Below are positions 22,866 through 34,979 of a stretch of 64,000 bases of DNA, one piece after another; the stretch's first letter is position 1; the number at the start of each line of letters is the position of its first letter. The stretch comes from Cryptomeria japonica. Its lineage: Eukaryota; Streptophyta; Pinopsida; Cupressales; Cupressaceae. Under the pieces are notes generated by a model that saw nothing but the letters and a program-made list of their open reading frames with translations, ran no database searches and was not told the origin of the DNA. The position numbers and the translations under genes were made by a program. The stretch lies in contig NC_081411.1 of NCBI RefSeq assembly GCF_030272615.1, positions 208,350,244-208,414,243 of the forward strand. Reading direction: 5' to 3'.

Positions 22866-25165
22866 TTAAGATCTTGTTGATCCTCCAGCAAGAGGAAAAT
22901 TTATGATTCTTGCACTAACTCTTAGGTCACCAATGGTTCCTTGACCTGTTCCTCCTGAAGCTAAATTCCTGTAAAATCCTTTCATCTTATCCAACCTGGA
23001 CCATCTGGCTTCTTCTGTCACTGCTTCATAGGGCTTATCTGTAGTTTTACATCCCAGTAGTGGCCACTTAAGAATAGGAGGCTGAAAGATCAAAGGTACC
23101 TAGTTATTATTTTTCTCTCTGCCCAGTTGTATATATTTAGGGGCTCTTTGCATAGTTGCCTGGAAATTTGGCAGTGAATGAGGTTCTCCCTGCTTCAATT
23201 CTTCTAGCAAGTTATTCCAGCGCTAAGTTAAACCATCAATTGTAGCTGATCTTTCAGTTTGAACTAAATACTCATATGCTTGGTATACTTCTTCCCTCAT
23301 CAGCAACACTAGATTCCTAACATCTTGCCTTACCAGTAACTTCTGCCATTCATAATAAAGAACTCTTGGCTCTTTTGCTTCCTTTCTCAATGGCAATGGA
23401 CAATCAAACTCAAAATCCTTGTATGCTCTGGCTTGTGCCCCCATGTTGATCTCATTTTGAATCCATGACATTAAAGCTTCTATATGGACATCACCAATAT
23501 ATAACAAAGGATTCCACTCACTATCTGAAGCTACAACATAGTTATGTAGATAAAATTCACATAACAAATTTTTCACAGTTGCTGGAGAAGTCTGGTAAGC
23601 ATCATAAAATTCCTCAGGGGTTTCTAAAGAGGGGCTAAGGTCCTTGACAATGCGGTTCAATTTGAAATTTAAATACCGCTCCCTTAAATGCAGAGCATAA
23701 ACCCTTGGTGGTGCCCTACATTGCATCAATTCGGTGACCATACTAGTGATTGTATCAACTTTAGCCTCTAATTATTCAATTTTGTTATCCCTCTTTTCAA
23801 TTTCTCTTTGTTGTTTGTCAATAACCCCTTGCAATCTAGCCCTCTCTATTTCCCATTGTCTATAAAATGTTAACGCAATAGATAAACTACTTAGGGATGA
23901 TGGAGGTCTAATAGGTGTTACCTTAGGCCGCAAAATCTCTTCAACAGGTTCCTCAAGTTGCTCTGCCACATATGCTAGATTTGAGAGTCTATCAACAACA
24001 TCTTTCTTTTGAATTTCAACATCTGTAGGGATCCCTTCTTCTGATGTTTCCATTGAAATAACCTTTGTCGGATCACCTGTTGGACAGGCCTTTTGGGTTT
24101 TACTACGAGTCCTTCTCACATAAACCTTTGGAGTGGTTGCAAGAATGGTTTCTACCTGTGGCTTTGTTGTAGGAGTATTTCTTTTAGACCTACGCCTCTT
24201 GGTTGCAGGAGAAACTCGAGTTGCCTACGGCTGAACCATAGGTTCTTCATCTACATCAATAATTTCCAATTCCTTCCCTTTTCTTTTAGAAGATGGGGAT
24301 TCTCTTTGAAGAGAGGTGGAGGGTCGCTCCACATTTGTCTCAACCATCTCTTCCTCCATAATAGCCACAGCTCCTTCAGTGGTGAGCAATTCATTCTCTG
24401 CAGAAACTATAGGAGAAGAGGGTTCTTCAATATTTCCTTTTTCAAAAACTGGATCATCTGCAACAAGAGCATCTTCAATCCTAAACTACAATATGTCTTC
24501 AAATACCCCCCATTCCATCTGTGAAACATCTCTAAGAAAACGTTCTACAAGCAATTTAATCAAACCATGATGGTTGACATAATGATTTTTCGTTCTTCCG
24601 TGTTTCTTTGGCACTTATGGAAACGAGGTGGTATAGAAAATTAGGGACATTCATTCTCTGACCATGTCGTAAATGAATAAGCAATTTGAAATGGGGTGAA
24701 TGTAAATTTGAATACCTCCCTTCACAAGTAATGTATTTCATTACATATAAAGCCACCTGGGGCCACTCTACTGCTAGGGAAACCCTCTTGGTTCCTTGCT
24801 TGTCCACTGTTAGAGGTCCATCTGTGGGAAGTGTAAACTCTGCTCTGGCACTTCTGGTGTCTTTTGATTTTGGAAACAATTCTCCTTCCTATGGCAACCC
24901 TGTAATGCTCCATATCAATGACCCTTAATCCTTTAACAATAGCTTCTCCTTTGTTGAATGAATGCATAAACTCCACGACAATTTCTTCATTATAATCCCT
25001 AATTTTTAGAAAGTAAACAATCCAACCATGCTGCCTAAAATAATGCTCACAAAGATCATCTTGTAGCAACGCATCATGGACTGTCGGTTCATGGCGGATT
25101 GGATCTCCACCCATTTCTTGCTCTGTTAATGTAGCAAACTCTGTAGCTGAGAAATGAAGAACCAA
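22866..25165 (-). pseudogene. E2 additional ORF behind integrase (env position), unknown function
   Basis: Sense-strand frames at 25165-24722, 24879-24556, 24119-23772, 23741-23223 and 23093-22866 join into about 750 codons once frameshifts and stops are ignored; the last three share one frame. The N-terminal part (YFLKIRDYNEEIVVEFMHSF) has the look of the helical domain found in additional ORFs of plant Ty3/gypsy elements. The middle carries a basic cluster (KRRRSKR, near 24190) that could act as a nuclear signal, and a coiled coil at about 23772-23880. No signal peptide or clear membrane span is seen, so an envelope role is not supported by sequence. The end of the frame touches the purine tract. 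Confidence 0.6.
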
Positions 25166-25764
25166 AATATTCTTTGAGACTGAAAACTAAAACTTCTTTA
25201 CATATCTCCAAATTTGGCGGTAGAGTTTATTACTTTCTTATGCCAAAGAATATCTTGTTAAAGAAATGATGGAAAGTAATCAAATCAAGGTACTGAAAAG
25301 GACAAGTAATTACTAATTTTGGATATCGAACCATAAAACACCCCCCAACTTAATTTGGCACATGTCCACACAGGCGGAAAGGATGTAGGGAAGTGTACGC
25401 GGATTTAGGAAAGACAATAATCATAATGAAATCATAAATGTGTAATTAAAATAAAATACAATATGTACATACCTACAGTCGTACGAGAAGAATGTCGAAA
25501 TGAAATGAAATGACAGACAAGAAAATGAGATGGGATGACGTGGATGGGAATTTTATTTTTGGAGAAGAATATTTCCATAAGACATGGAAATATTTTTATG
25601 AAATGACGCGAGGAGAATTATGAAGTGGCAAGCATGTTCACTGTAGTGGTTGCAGGAACCTTACCTCCATTATGTTTCTCAATTACTGAAGGAACTTGAT
25701 CAGTGGCTGTAGGAACTGGATTAGTGGCTACAAGAACTTGTGTTTGATCCTTTGTAGCAAATTG
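25166..25764 (-). other. E2 spacer between integrase and extra ORF
   Basis: No coding frame is supported in this 600-bp stretch. In sense it lies between the integrase stop and the first Met of the extra ORF and could contain a second promoter or splice acceptor for that ORF; none could be singled out. Confidence 0.5.
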
Positions 25765-28530
25765 CTACAGGAACTCCTCTTTGTTGGCTGGCTTATGATA
25801 AAGACACAATTGGTGACCATTTACCAAAAGCTTAAACCAAACTGGGTCAATTGTGGTCAAATGAACAACTCCATTGTTGAAAACTTCCTCTATCTCATAT
25901 GGACCTAACCATCTGGTTTGCAACTTTCCCATAGTATCTTTATATCTGGAGTCATACAATATTGCCCAGTCACTGGGTTTGAACTTTTTCTCTTTGATGT
26001 ATTTATCATGCCACTTTTCTCTCTGATTTTGTATTAGTTTTGTCTGCTGGACAACCATTTTTCTCCATTCATCCAAAGCATTCAATTGTTGATTACGTTC
26101 CTTTTGTGCTTCAGAAAGTGTCATATTTAATTGCAAAGTTGTCCTCAGAGTTTTATGCTCAAACTCAATAGGCATCATTGTTGTTTTCCCATACACCATC
26201 TCAAAAGGTGTAAAACCAATTGGTGTTTTCCAAGTTGTTCTGTATGCCCAAATTGCTACGGAAAGCCTATGAGACCAGTCTTTTTTTTATGAACAACTAC
26301 TATCTTGGTAAGAATAGCCTCAAGCTCCCTATTTGTAACCTCTACCTGTCCATTAGCTTGTGGATGATATGGGGTATATTTTATGTGTCTTATATTGTAT
26401 TCATTGACCAAGGTTGCAATCAATGTTGAAGTAAATTGTGGGCCTTGGTCTGATACAATTTCCCTTGGTACTCCATATCTTGTAAATATCTCCTCATACA
26501 GAAACTCAACCATTTTATTATCTCTTGCATGTGTCATGGCACGAGCTTCCACCCATTTGGTTACATAATCTGTACATACTAAAATGTAGGATTTGCCATT
26601 AGAAGGTGGATCAATTGGGCCAACAAAATCTAATCCCCATTTATCAAACGGTGCAACCAATATTTGTGGATACAATGGAATCTCATCAGATTTAGCAGGT
26701 CTCCCCATGCGGTGGCATCTGTCACATTTTCTTGTATACTATGTTGCATCCTTATATAATGCGGGACAATAATATCCTATATTCAGTATTTTGAGTGTTG
26801 TTCTTTTAGCAGTAACATGTCCTCTACACGGCTCATCATGACATGCATGCAAGATATCATATGTTTCATCTTCTCTTACACATCTTCTCATGACTTGGTC
26901 AGGTCCAATTTAAAACAAACAATCAACAATCCATGAGAAGTTAAAGCTTTTCTCTACTAACAACCTTCTTTCTTTAGGATAGAAATGAAGTGGCATTTTA
27001 GCAGCAGCTAAATAGTTAGCAATATTAGCATACCAGGGAGTGTGGGCTTGTATAAGGAATAGATGTTCATCCGGAAAAGCATCATCTATGGCTGTAGAAT
27101 CTTCCTGTAACTGAAGTCTTGAAAGATAATCTGCAACCACATTGGACTTTTCTAGTTTATCAACAACTATGATATCAAATTCCTACATCAACAATAACCA
27201 ACGAGCTAATCTACCGGTAATTGAAGGCTTATTCATGAGATATCTGATTGCAGTATGATCAGTATGCACAAATATGGGATACCCTGTGATATAGTGCCTG
27301 AATTTGTTGAGTGCATATATAACTGCAAACATTTCCTTTTCAATGATTGTGTAATTTAACTTAGGCCCTTGCAAGTTCTTGCTAATATAATATATTACAC
27401 TTTCCAAATTATCAATCTTTTGTCCCAATACTGCTCCTATTGCATAATCAAATGCATCTGTATGAATTTGAAATGGTAAAGACCAATTCGGACCTTTAAG
27501 AACTGTTGCTTGGGTCAAAGCGTGCTTAAGCTTCAAGAAAGCTTCATTGCATGAAGAAGTCCATCTAAATTCCATATCCTTGGTAAGTAGAGAATATAGG
27601 GGACTTGCAATTTTGTTGAAATCTTTGATAAACCTTCTATAGTATCCAGCATGACCAAGGAAACTTCTTACATCTATTTGCTTCACCGGTGCATTGATAT
27701 TCTGAATGACTTCAATTTTTTTGGGTCAACCTGTATTCCTTTATAGAGATATGATGACCAAGGACTATTCCTTCCTGCATCATGATGAAGCACTTCTCAC
27801 TGTTTAATGACAAACTATAGTCTTCACACCGTTGCAAAACTTTGTTCAAGTTCCCCAATGCTTCTTCAAATTCAGAACCATAAGTTGTAAAATCATCCAT
27901 AAATATTTCCATGATGTCTTGAGAAATATCTGAAAAGATACTAATCACTGCTCTTCGAAAAGTGGTTGGAGCATTACACAATCCAAAAGGAAGAACAAAA
28001 TATACATATGTGCCCCAAGGACAAGTAAATGTTGTCTTTTCTTGGTCCTCCGGGTCTATCTGAATCTGATTGTAACCACTGAATCCTTCAAGAAATGAAA
28101 AATATTTCTTCCCAGCTAAAGAGTCTAACACCTGATCCACAAATGGCAATGGAAAATGATCTTTTCTTGTTGCTAAGTTCAAAGCTCTATAATCAACACA
28201 TACCCTCCATTTTCCTCCTTTCTTAGGAACTATTACCAAAGGTGATACCCATTGGCTATCAGAGATAGGATAGATAAACCCAACCTTTAACAACTTCTGC
28301 AATTCCTCTTTAACTATTTCTTTTAATGCAAGATTAATTCATCTTTGTGGCTGTCTGAGTGGGCAACATTCTTCTTTTATATAGATATGGTGGGTGCAAA
28401 CTGTTGGATCTATTCCATGCATGTCCTTGTAATCCCATGCACAGGCATTTTTATGGCATTTAAGAAAGTCCACTAGTGCTACCTTTTGAGTATCTGAAAG
28501 ATCACTATTGATATTCAAACATTTATGCAA
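25765..28530 (-). pseudogene. pol: E2 pol: reverse transcriptase, RNase H, integrase
   Basis: Frames at 28530-27712 carry the RT with FSGYNQI, the LPFGLCNAP block and the catalytic FMDDFTTYG. After a frameshift near 27720, 27686-27183 carry the RT thumb and a single RNase H (DAFDYAIGAVLGQ, VHTDHTAIRYLMNK). After stops, 27140-26708 carry the HHCC zinc region and 26708-26256 the integrase core with its Asp, Asp, Glu residues (GLDFVGPI, SDQGPQF, GQVEVTNRELE). After a second frameshift near 26285, 26199-25765 holds the integrase C-terminus with a GPY/F motif (WLGPYEI). Both frameshifts fall at T homopolymers. The gene cannot make a functional polyprotein as it stands. Confidence 0.9.
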
Positions 28531-28756
28531 ATCAACTTCTATTTTGATAGTAAGATCAATCGGGGATATATCAAAAAAATGGGAAGTACAGACTTCCTAT
28601 AGAAACAGAGTATGCAATATATCAGTGGCTGTAGGAAAGTCTAAATCTGCAATATTTGGTATCAACTCCTGCAATTGTTGTTCTTATGTCAACTCATTTG
28701 TCAGAATTTTATAAAGGATTGAGTCATCATCATGTAATTACATGAATGGCCCTCGA

Positions 28757-29446
28757 TTAATCTCCCAAAGTAGGCCAAACAACTTGTTGTTGATCAAACT
28801 GGGGTTGTGCAAGAGAATAAAAAGCTAATGTTTTGGTAGAGTTCCCATCTGAAATAGTCATATCCCCTGATCTACATCCAATATATGCATCAACCGTGAC
28901 AAGCCAAGGTCTGCCCAAAATCACCGAATATCCCCCTAGTGTTGCCTTTGGAGACAAAATCATAAAGTCTGCAAGGAATTCCCAAGAATCCAAAATAACA
29001 ACCACATCTTCAATCATACCATCAGGGTGCACTGTAGAGCTATCAGCAAGCTGTAGAACTGTGGGTGTAGGCCTTAGACTATTGATTTCAATTTGCAGCA
29101 TTACTTCTCTTGTCATCACATTAATGGCTACACCTAAATCAACTAAAACATTCCTTATCTGGCTACCATTAATGACTATACTCACTACAAGATTACCAGG
29201 ATCAGAATATTTAGGAATGGAAACCTTTCCCGACATAATATCTACCAGTTGACCCATTACATGCACTGTTTGCGGATCCTTCTTCTTCCTGCCAGATTTT
29301 TTTAGACATGCTTCTCGAAGTGCCTTACTGTATATAGGAACATCTTTTATTGCTTGCAACAACGGAATTTTAACACATACATGTTTCAGTTGATCGATGA
29401 TATCAAAACCTTGCTCCTGTTCTGTAAGAACTTCCTTTTCTTGCAA
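28757..29446 (-). pseudogene. pro: E2 aspartic protease domain
   Basis: This stretch is in the same frame as gag. The active-site segment reads VLVDLGVAINVM, where retropepsins have D-S/T-G-A, so the catalytic loop is altered. The second hallmark, ILGRPWL, is present about 90 residues later. The segment before it is rich in Lys and Gln and links to gag through several in-frame stops at 29447-29893, including TAG codons in a Pro/Gln/Gly-rich linker. Confidence 0.8.
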
Positions 29447-29893
29447 TCTCTGGGGAAATGGTGGTAATCTCTGCTTCTGAGGTATTGTGTCTATTGGATT
29501 AGAGATTTCTTGTTCTTCTTATACCTCAATGATAACTGGAGGAGATGGATTAGGCAAAGTTGTCCTAGATCGGAGGTGAATATCACTTATAGATAGAGAA
29601 TAGGTTGGGTATTGATTAGGGTCAGCTGAATAAACTTGTTGTTATTGCTGAGATTTAATATTAGGATTTGGCATTGGCTAAGTGGGCAACTGCATTGGTT
29701 TAGGTGGAACAATAGTGGCTGCAGGGGGAGACATTATTGCAAGTGGTTGTGGTTGCTGAGTAGGCTATTGATAACCAGAAGATTGGGTGGTCCATGGCTG
29801 ACTCCCCCTCCATTGAGGAGTAGGTTGTCAATTCCCTTGAAACTGGTTTCCTTGGCCTTGAGGTGGATACCAATTCCCCTATGGCTGTTGCCA

Positions 29894-31210
29894 CTATGGT
29901 ATTTGATTAGCAAAATGCTGCCCTTGGCCTTGAGAACCATACCAGTTTGGATAATTACCAAAATTTTGAGCATATGGTGATTGCCATTGATTATTTGGTA
30001 CATAAGAATTTCCACTATAACCAGAAAAAGAAAGTGGATCTGAAGGCATACCTTGTCTTTGGAAATTTGGCCTTCTTTGACCAACATAGAAAACTTGCTC
30101 ATTCTCACCTTGTATTGGCTTGAAGTCAGGAACATCAAGATTTGCAACCATTTTACATCTACAGTCCTTTTTCCGCTGTCTACAATGAGGGAATAATTCT
30201 GCAAGAAATGCATCAGCTTCTTCATGCTTCTTCTTAGTTGAGAGTGTATCCAATTGAGTATCCATATTGTTTATGATGTCTTCCTTAAAGTCCTTCAATA
30301 AATGGTGAAGTTCCATTCTAGAAACTCCAGTACCAGATGTTGATGAAGGCACTCCTGGCTTGAAATGCCTATTCTTTTTAGAAGCATATCTGGAATACTT
30401 CTTACAAATTTGTCCTATTTCATTCCATGTGGACTAGGTAATGTCACCTCCTCCCATAAGATCCAAAGAATCAGTGCATTCATCACTGATTCCCCTAAAA
30501 AATATCAACTTGAGGGAATCTTCATTTAGAGTACTATGCTTGGACTTTTTGACACTAAACATAAACCTTTCCAGATAATCTTCAAGACTCACATCTTCTT
30601 TCTGTGTCATTCTAAAGATATCATCCCCATGACGATCAGTGCCTCTACAATAATCTTTATACTTTGCAAGAAACAATCATTTCATCTCATCCCATGTATT
30701 GATTGTGCTACTACCCAAGATCATAAACCATCTTAAAGATGATTCCTTCAAAGTGGCAAGAAATATTTTGAGTCTATGGGCATCTGTAGTATAATCAAAA
30801 CTCCTACAAAGAACATCAAACTCAAACAGAAATGTGTCTAGATCCTCTGTCACTAATCCATAGAATTTAGGGAGGGAAGAAGCTGGAATGTTCTTGAGAT
30901 TAGCATTATCATGCTGATCAGATATGGGGAACTCAAACATTGGGTCCAAAGGTGGTGGTGGATTATTTCTACTAGGAGGTGGGTTTCCTTGCATTGGACT
31001 TGTGGGGGGAGTTACTAGATGAAATTCTTCTTCTGGGGGTCCAAATAGGAACTGAAGTCTGCCTTCTGGAAATTCAAATTCAGGGTGGTTCAAATTCTCT
31101 GGGGTTTGATAAAGTTCAGCAAAAGGATTTATATCTGGGGAATTAATTTTTGCATGATTAGGATGACTGGGTAGGAATCTACCTAGAACATCTCTTCTTC
31201 GCCTATGCAT
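29894..31210 (-). pseudogene. gag: E2 gag
   Basis: The frame opens at 31210, about 120 bases behind the 5' LTR. It has an Arg-rich start (MHRRRRDVLGRF), a Pro-rich part and then the retrotransposon gag domain (about 30900-30440: FLFEFDVLCRSF, LKIFLATLKESSLRWF, TLNEDSLKLIFFRGI). The C-terminal part is Gln/Asn/Gly/Tyr-rich with a short Cys/His cluster (FPHCRQRKKDCRC) that is not a canonical CCHC knuckle. In-frame stops occur at 30677, 30434 and 29894. Confidence 0.85.
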
Positions 31211-31310
31211 GTAGATTCATGAAATTTTTTCGAACAATCAAGAATGCCAGAAAAACAATTAACTGAAAACTAAAAAGACAATAACCATAACAGGTTCTTA
31301 GTTTGACACC

Positions 31311-31329
31311 ATCCCCGACAACGACGCCA
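31311..31329 (-). promoter_or_regulatory. E2 primer binding site, tRNA-Asp-like
   Basis: On the + strand ATCCCCGACAACGACGCCA differs at two positions from the 3' end of plant tRNA-Asp(GUC); both differences are G to A on the + strand. It ends four bases before the LTR at 31334. Confidence 0.75.
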
Positions 31330-31333
31330 AAAA

Positions 31334-32617
31334 TGTTCAACCCAACAATAAGAATAATAACTCTAGTTGAAGTCTCAACCCGAAGTTTGGACATTCACTT
31401 AGTAAAGCCACTATTTCTATAGCTAGTGTTCATTTGATTGTCAACCCAGGGACGTAATACTTGAAATGGGTCTGCACTATATATGCACTAAGTTCCTGCA
31501 ACAACTACTTTGCATTACTGCAACAACTAACATTATGCGGAAAAGATAAGCAATAATTGAAACTATTGAAAGGCTACAGGAAAACTTTTGCATTAACATA
31601 AATTCATTCAATCAATATTGGTAAGTTCAATGTTGATAAACATAAATTACTGTTTTGGTTTGGTTGCAGGAATAGTCAGTGGATCTGTTTCTAGTGGCTG
31701 CAGGAACAGTCAGTGGATCTGTTTCCAGTGGCTACAGGAACAGTCAATGCAAGAACATCTACTGCAGCTAAGGAAAGAAAACTAATCTTAACAAATGCAC
31801 ATGAATACTCACCAAGTGGGTCCCCTTGGGTGAGTGATTTCAGGCTTCCCCAAAACAACTCTAAATGCTCAAAATAACATATTTTAATTCATCATTCTTT
31901 GGAAGTCATTACATGATTCAACATGAAAAGAAACTCAAAAACACTTGTGAAAATCCTCTGCTTTGCTTTCTCTCTTTTTCTATCTAACCTTTGAGAAGAG
32001 ATGAAGAGCTTATTTTAAAAGAAAAATTCTACTTTAGACAACACAGATCACACCGAAGAGAAGAGGCGGATAACTAATCGAGAAAGGAGATAGCTGGAGT
32101 TAAGCTACTGAAAATGTAGATCTAAACCGAACCACAATCATAACATAATGTGGTGGTATTTACAACAACAATGTCCACTTGAGTTAGACATCAGTAGTAT
32201 CGTGTGATTTCTTCTCCTATGTTGCTCCTTACGCATTTCTGTTGTTCGATCTTTCAGTCATCTTCTAGAATGTCTCTTCCTGCAACTGGCGTGATAGGCG
32301 AGATTCCACCGCAACATCATTTATTCCCTGCACTTCAAAAGAATAACATACAAGAACATACATACGTATTTTATTTAATCAGGACATCTATTAATTTCAC
32401 ACATTATATTGTCCTAAACAATCCGCATGGCAACAAGAATGAATCACATGGCTGTAGGAATAAACTGGCAAAGACAAAACATGCTTTAATAGGTTCAGGC
32501 TAATATATGAAATACATATAGTAAACTTCCGATACATCATTACTACTATGTAAATCACAATATGACAAAAGCTCAAGAGTTCTAAGGATAAAAATATGCC
32601 AACGTCTCAACTCATTA
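31334..32617 (-). repeat. E2 5' LTR
   Basis: 1284 bp, homologous to 21597-22853. Its outer end is CTCATTA where the other copy has CTCATCA, a C to T change in the terminal CA. A 34-bp unit (31667-31700 and 31701-31734) is tandemly duplicated here but single in the 3' LTR. The target duplication GTAGG follows at 32618-32622. Confidence 0.9.
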
Positions 32618-32622
32618 GTAGG

Positions 32623-32938
32623 TATGCTAGTTTTTACTACATCATATTAACTTTTTCAAGATTCAAACCATTATTGGACATGTCACATTGGCTTGTTCAA
32701 TTTCTAGCATATACATGCTCAATAGGTAACATATTTTTGTGAAATTGACTTAAAAAATATGGAATTAGAATTTGATTTGATTTAAAGATTATGTTGGATT
32801 ATATGATAATTATAAATAAAAATGTTTTAAAAAGTGAATAGTTTGGCATAAAAGAAGTTGAAATGACAATTGATTATAAATTTATAATTAAATATCAATT
32901 ATGACACAAAACAAATGAAAAATTATAATCATATATTT
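32623..32938. other. Short AT-rich spacer between E2 and the LINE
   Basis: About 320 bases of AT-rich sequence without features. It continues the pre-insertion DNA left of 21592. Confidence 0.6.
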
Positions 32939-33379
32939 AAAATATTTATACAAAGATAATTAGGTCTGGAAGGAAGGGCGCTCTGCAACTAGGGCACAAT
33001 TTTTGAAGGTGTCGCTGGTTGCAATTCACCATTGCGTGCGAGGGCTCCTTGGCTTCGCTGGGTAGCCCTCAAACAATAATTGCTGGCGTACCGCAATTGC
33101 CAATAAAGATGTTCAAAGCAAGGTTAAACCGTCCATTCTTCATGCCACTAAGAACGAGCACGCGAGATGAAAGACCTTCAGCCAGGTAGTGGAGGGCAAG
33201 CGGATTCTATTCCTGGTTGATGCAAGATTTGAGACTGCGCCGCAACATGAAGATGATGCCCATCGTGCAAGAGAATAAGGTGAGGTTTCCCCCTCCAAGC
33301 GCATCATCATTAAACCCAATGGTTCAATGCTTTATGCTATTTCTTCTGTGATTTTGAGGCTTAGGGACTCAGCTATTTT

Positions 33380-34979
33380 TTTTCCCGCTTTTGATGTAAA
33401 TAATGTACCATCTCGTCAATACATGAACAAATGGTTGCAAGATGTGTGGGTCAATAAGCTAGGGTTTCATTTTCATTTTGTAGAATGATTCAAAAGGGTC
33501 TGTTCTTAATTTTTTTTTATAATAAAGAAAGCCAAAGCAAGATTGTCAACAAACAGTTTTGGTCGGTGGGGAATTCGTTTTTCAGGGTTGTACGTTGGGA
33601 CCTTGAGGCTTGTAACGATGAAATTCTCGCCCTTTCTTGTCCAAAATGGATAAGCATTAAAAATATTCCCCCTTTTCTCTGGTCTTGTATAGATAGAATT
33701 GCCGAACCCTTGGGAAAAATTGTAAAAATTGACTCCTCCGCCTCGGTTCTTCCACATCTCGATGCTAGGTTACTCATAGCCATCAAACCGGGTATTGTAT
33801 ACCCCGCCGAAATTGCTATCTGCCTTGACAATAAAACCTTCTGTTGTCCAATTGAGTACATGGGTGGTGTAGATGCCTGCCATTATTGTAAAGTAAGTGG
33901 TCACTTTAGAAGCAAATGCCCTTTATTGAATAAAATATCTAGCAAGGTCAAAAACCCCTCTTCCGGTCCTCCACCCTCTGAGCCTCGGGCTGCTCCCTCT
34001 GAACCTCCTCCGATTGTCCCTGATCAAGATCTTTCCCCCACTCCCCCCCATCCGAATTTTTCCCCCCACCACCAACTACCCCTCACCCATCCGTCCCCCG
34101 CCTTCCTCCTCGACCCCCTCGATGGCTAACTCCATCATGAATTACAGTACTGCTATTAAAGATGCCCTTTCTGCCACCCATCCCCCACCTTTCAACCCCT
34201 CTAAATTTGTTGATAACCCCGAACTTCACTCGGGTCCAAGATCCCAGAACGCTCAACAACTTGTTTTGGAAAAATTGAGAAGAGTTGTTGAAGCTAGGAA
34301 GGTTCTTGAGCAAGACCTTCATAAGAAGAAGTTGGAAATTGAAGCCTCCTCATGATAGATACCTGGCCTAGAGGACATGGATAGGGGTTCTCCACTTATA
34401 ATAGATACCATTAGCAGGGCCTCTAATCAGGGCCTTGAATTGTCTGCATGTAGGGGTCCTACTAGAATTAAAACTGATGAGATTTCTACCCTGGATGTGG
34501 AAGCTGGTGGACCTAACCCTACTGTGGATGAGATCTTAGTAGATCCTCTAGGTGCATCCAATGGCTCAAAGGCCGTTGGGCGAGACCCTAGTAGTAGTAC
34601 CTATTATACTTCTAGCACCCCTATTGATGCCCTAAATGCAGAGCAAACTGTTACACAAGACTAGGGGATCATCATGGACCCCTTCACTCTTGGAAACACT
34701 AATTTTGAACAAGGCTCGATAGATACATGGGAAGGGTTTACTATGGTCAAACACATGAAGTCTAGAAGGAAGAGATCCCCCAAGAATAGTAAAGATAGCA
34801 CCTCTAGGAAGGAATCCCTTGGCCCTAAACAAGTATCCAAGGCAAGGAAAAAGAGAGGTAGACCCTGCTCCTCTATTGCATTTGATGCTAGCAATATCAC
34901 AAATAAAGAGGAGTGGCCTAAATGTTTTGAGGGATTTAAATCCCAAACGGACCCTACCCAACAAAGTGAGCCATGTTGA
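33380..34979 (+). pseudogene. LINE ORF1 (DUF4283-like, CCHC zinc knuckle)
   Basis: The clearest part, 33485-34129, shows a DUF4283-like domain (NKQFWSVGNSFFRVVRWD; PKWISIKNIPPFLW) and the knuckle CHYCKVSGHFRSKC, a C-X2-C-X4-H-X4-C. The N-terminus continues upstream in another frame (YMNKWLQDVWVNKLGF), with a frameshift near 33480. A second frameshift in the Pro-rich part near 34030-34100 moves to the frame that runs with two stops to 34979. The C-terminal part has Lys/Arg clusters (KSRRKRSP, KARKKRGRP). In this family ORF1 is an RNA-binding protein of the retrotransposition particle. Confidence 0.8.

Larger units (their letters stand above)
21597..32617 (-). mobile_element. E2: Athila-like Ty3/gypsy retrotransposon, complete but decayed
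   Basis: Two LTRs flank an 8.5-kb interior, with a 5-bp target duplication GTAGG at 21592-21596 and 32618-32622. The order in sense is 5' LTR, tRNA-Asp-like primer site, gag, protease, RT, one RNase H, integrase, extra ORF, purine tract, 3' LTR. A single RNase H, a tRNA-Asp-type primer site and an extra sense ORF behind integrase fit the Athila lineage. All frames carry stops, and pol has at least two frameshifts. The LTRs differ by substitutions and indels, so the copy is considerably older than E1. Confidence 0.88.

Noticed and set aside
22866-25165. Calling the E2 extra ORF an envelope gene
   Set aside because: Position alone suggests env; no signal peptide or membrane segment is visible in the pieces.
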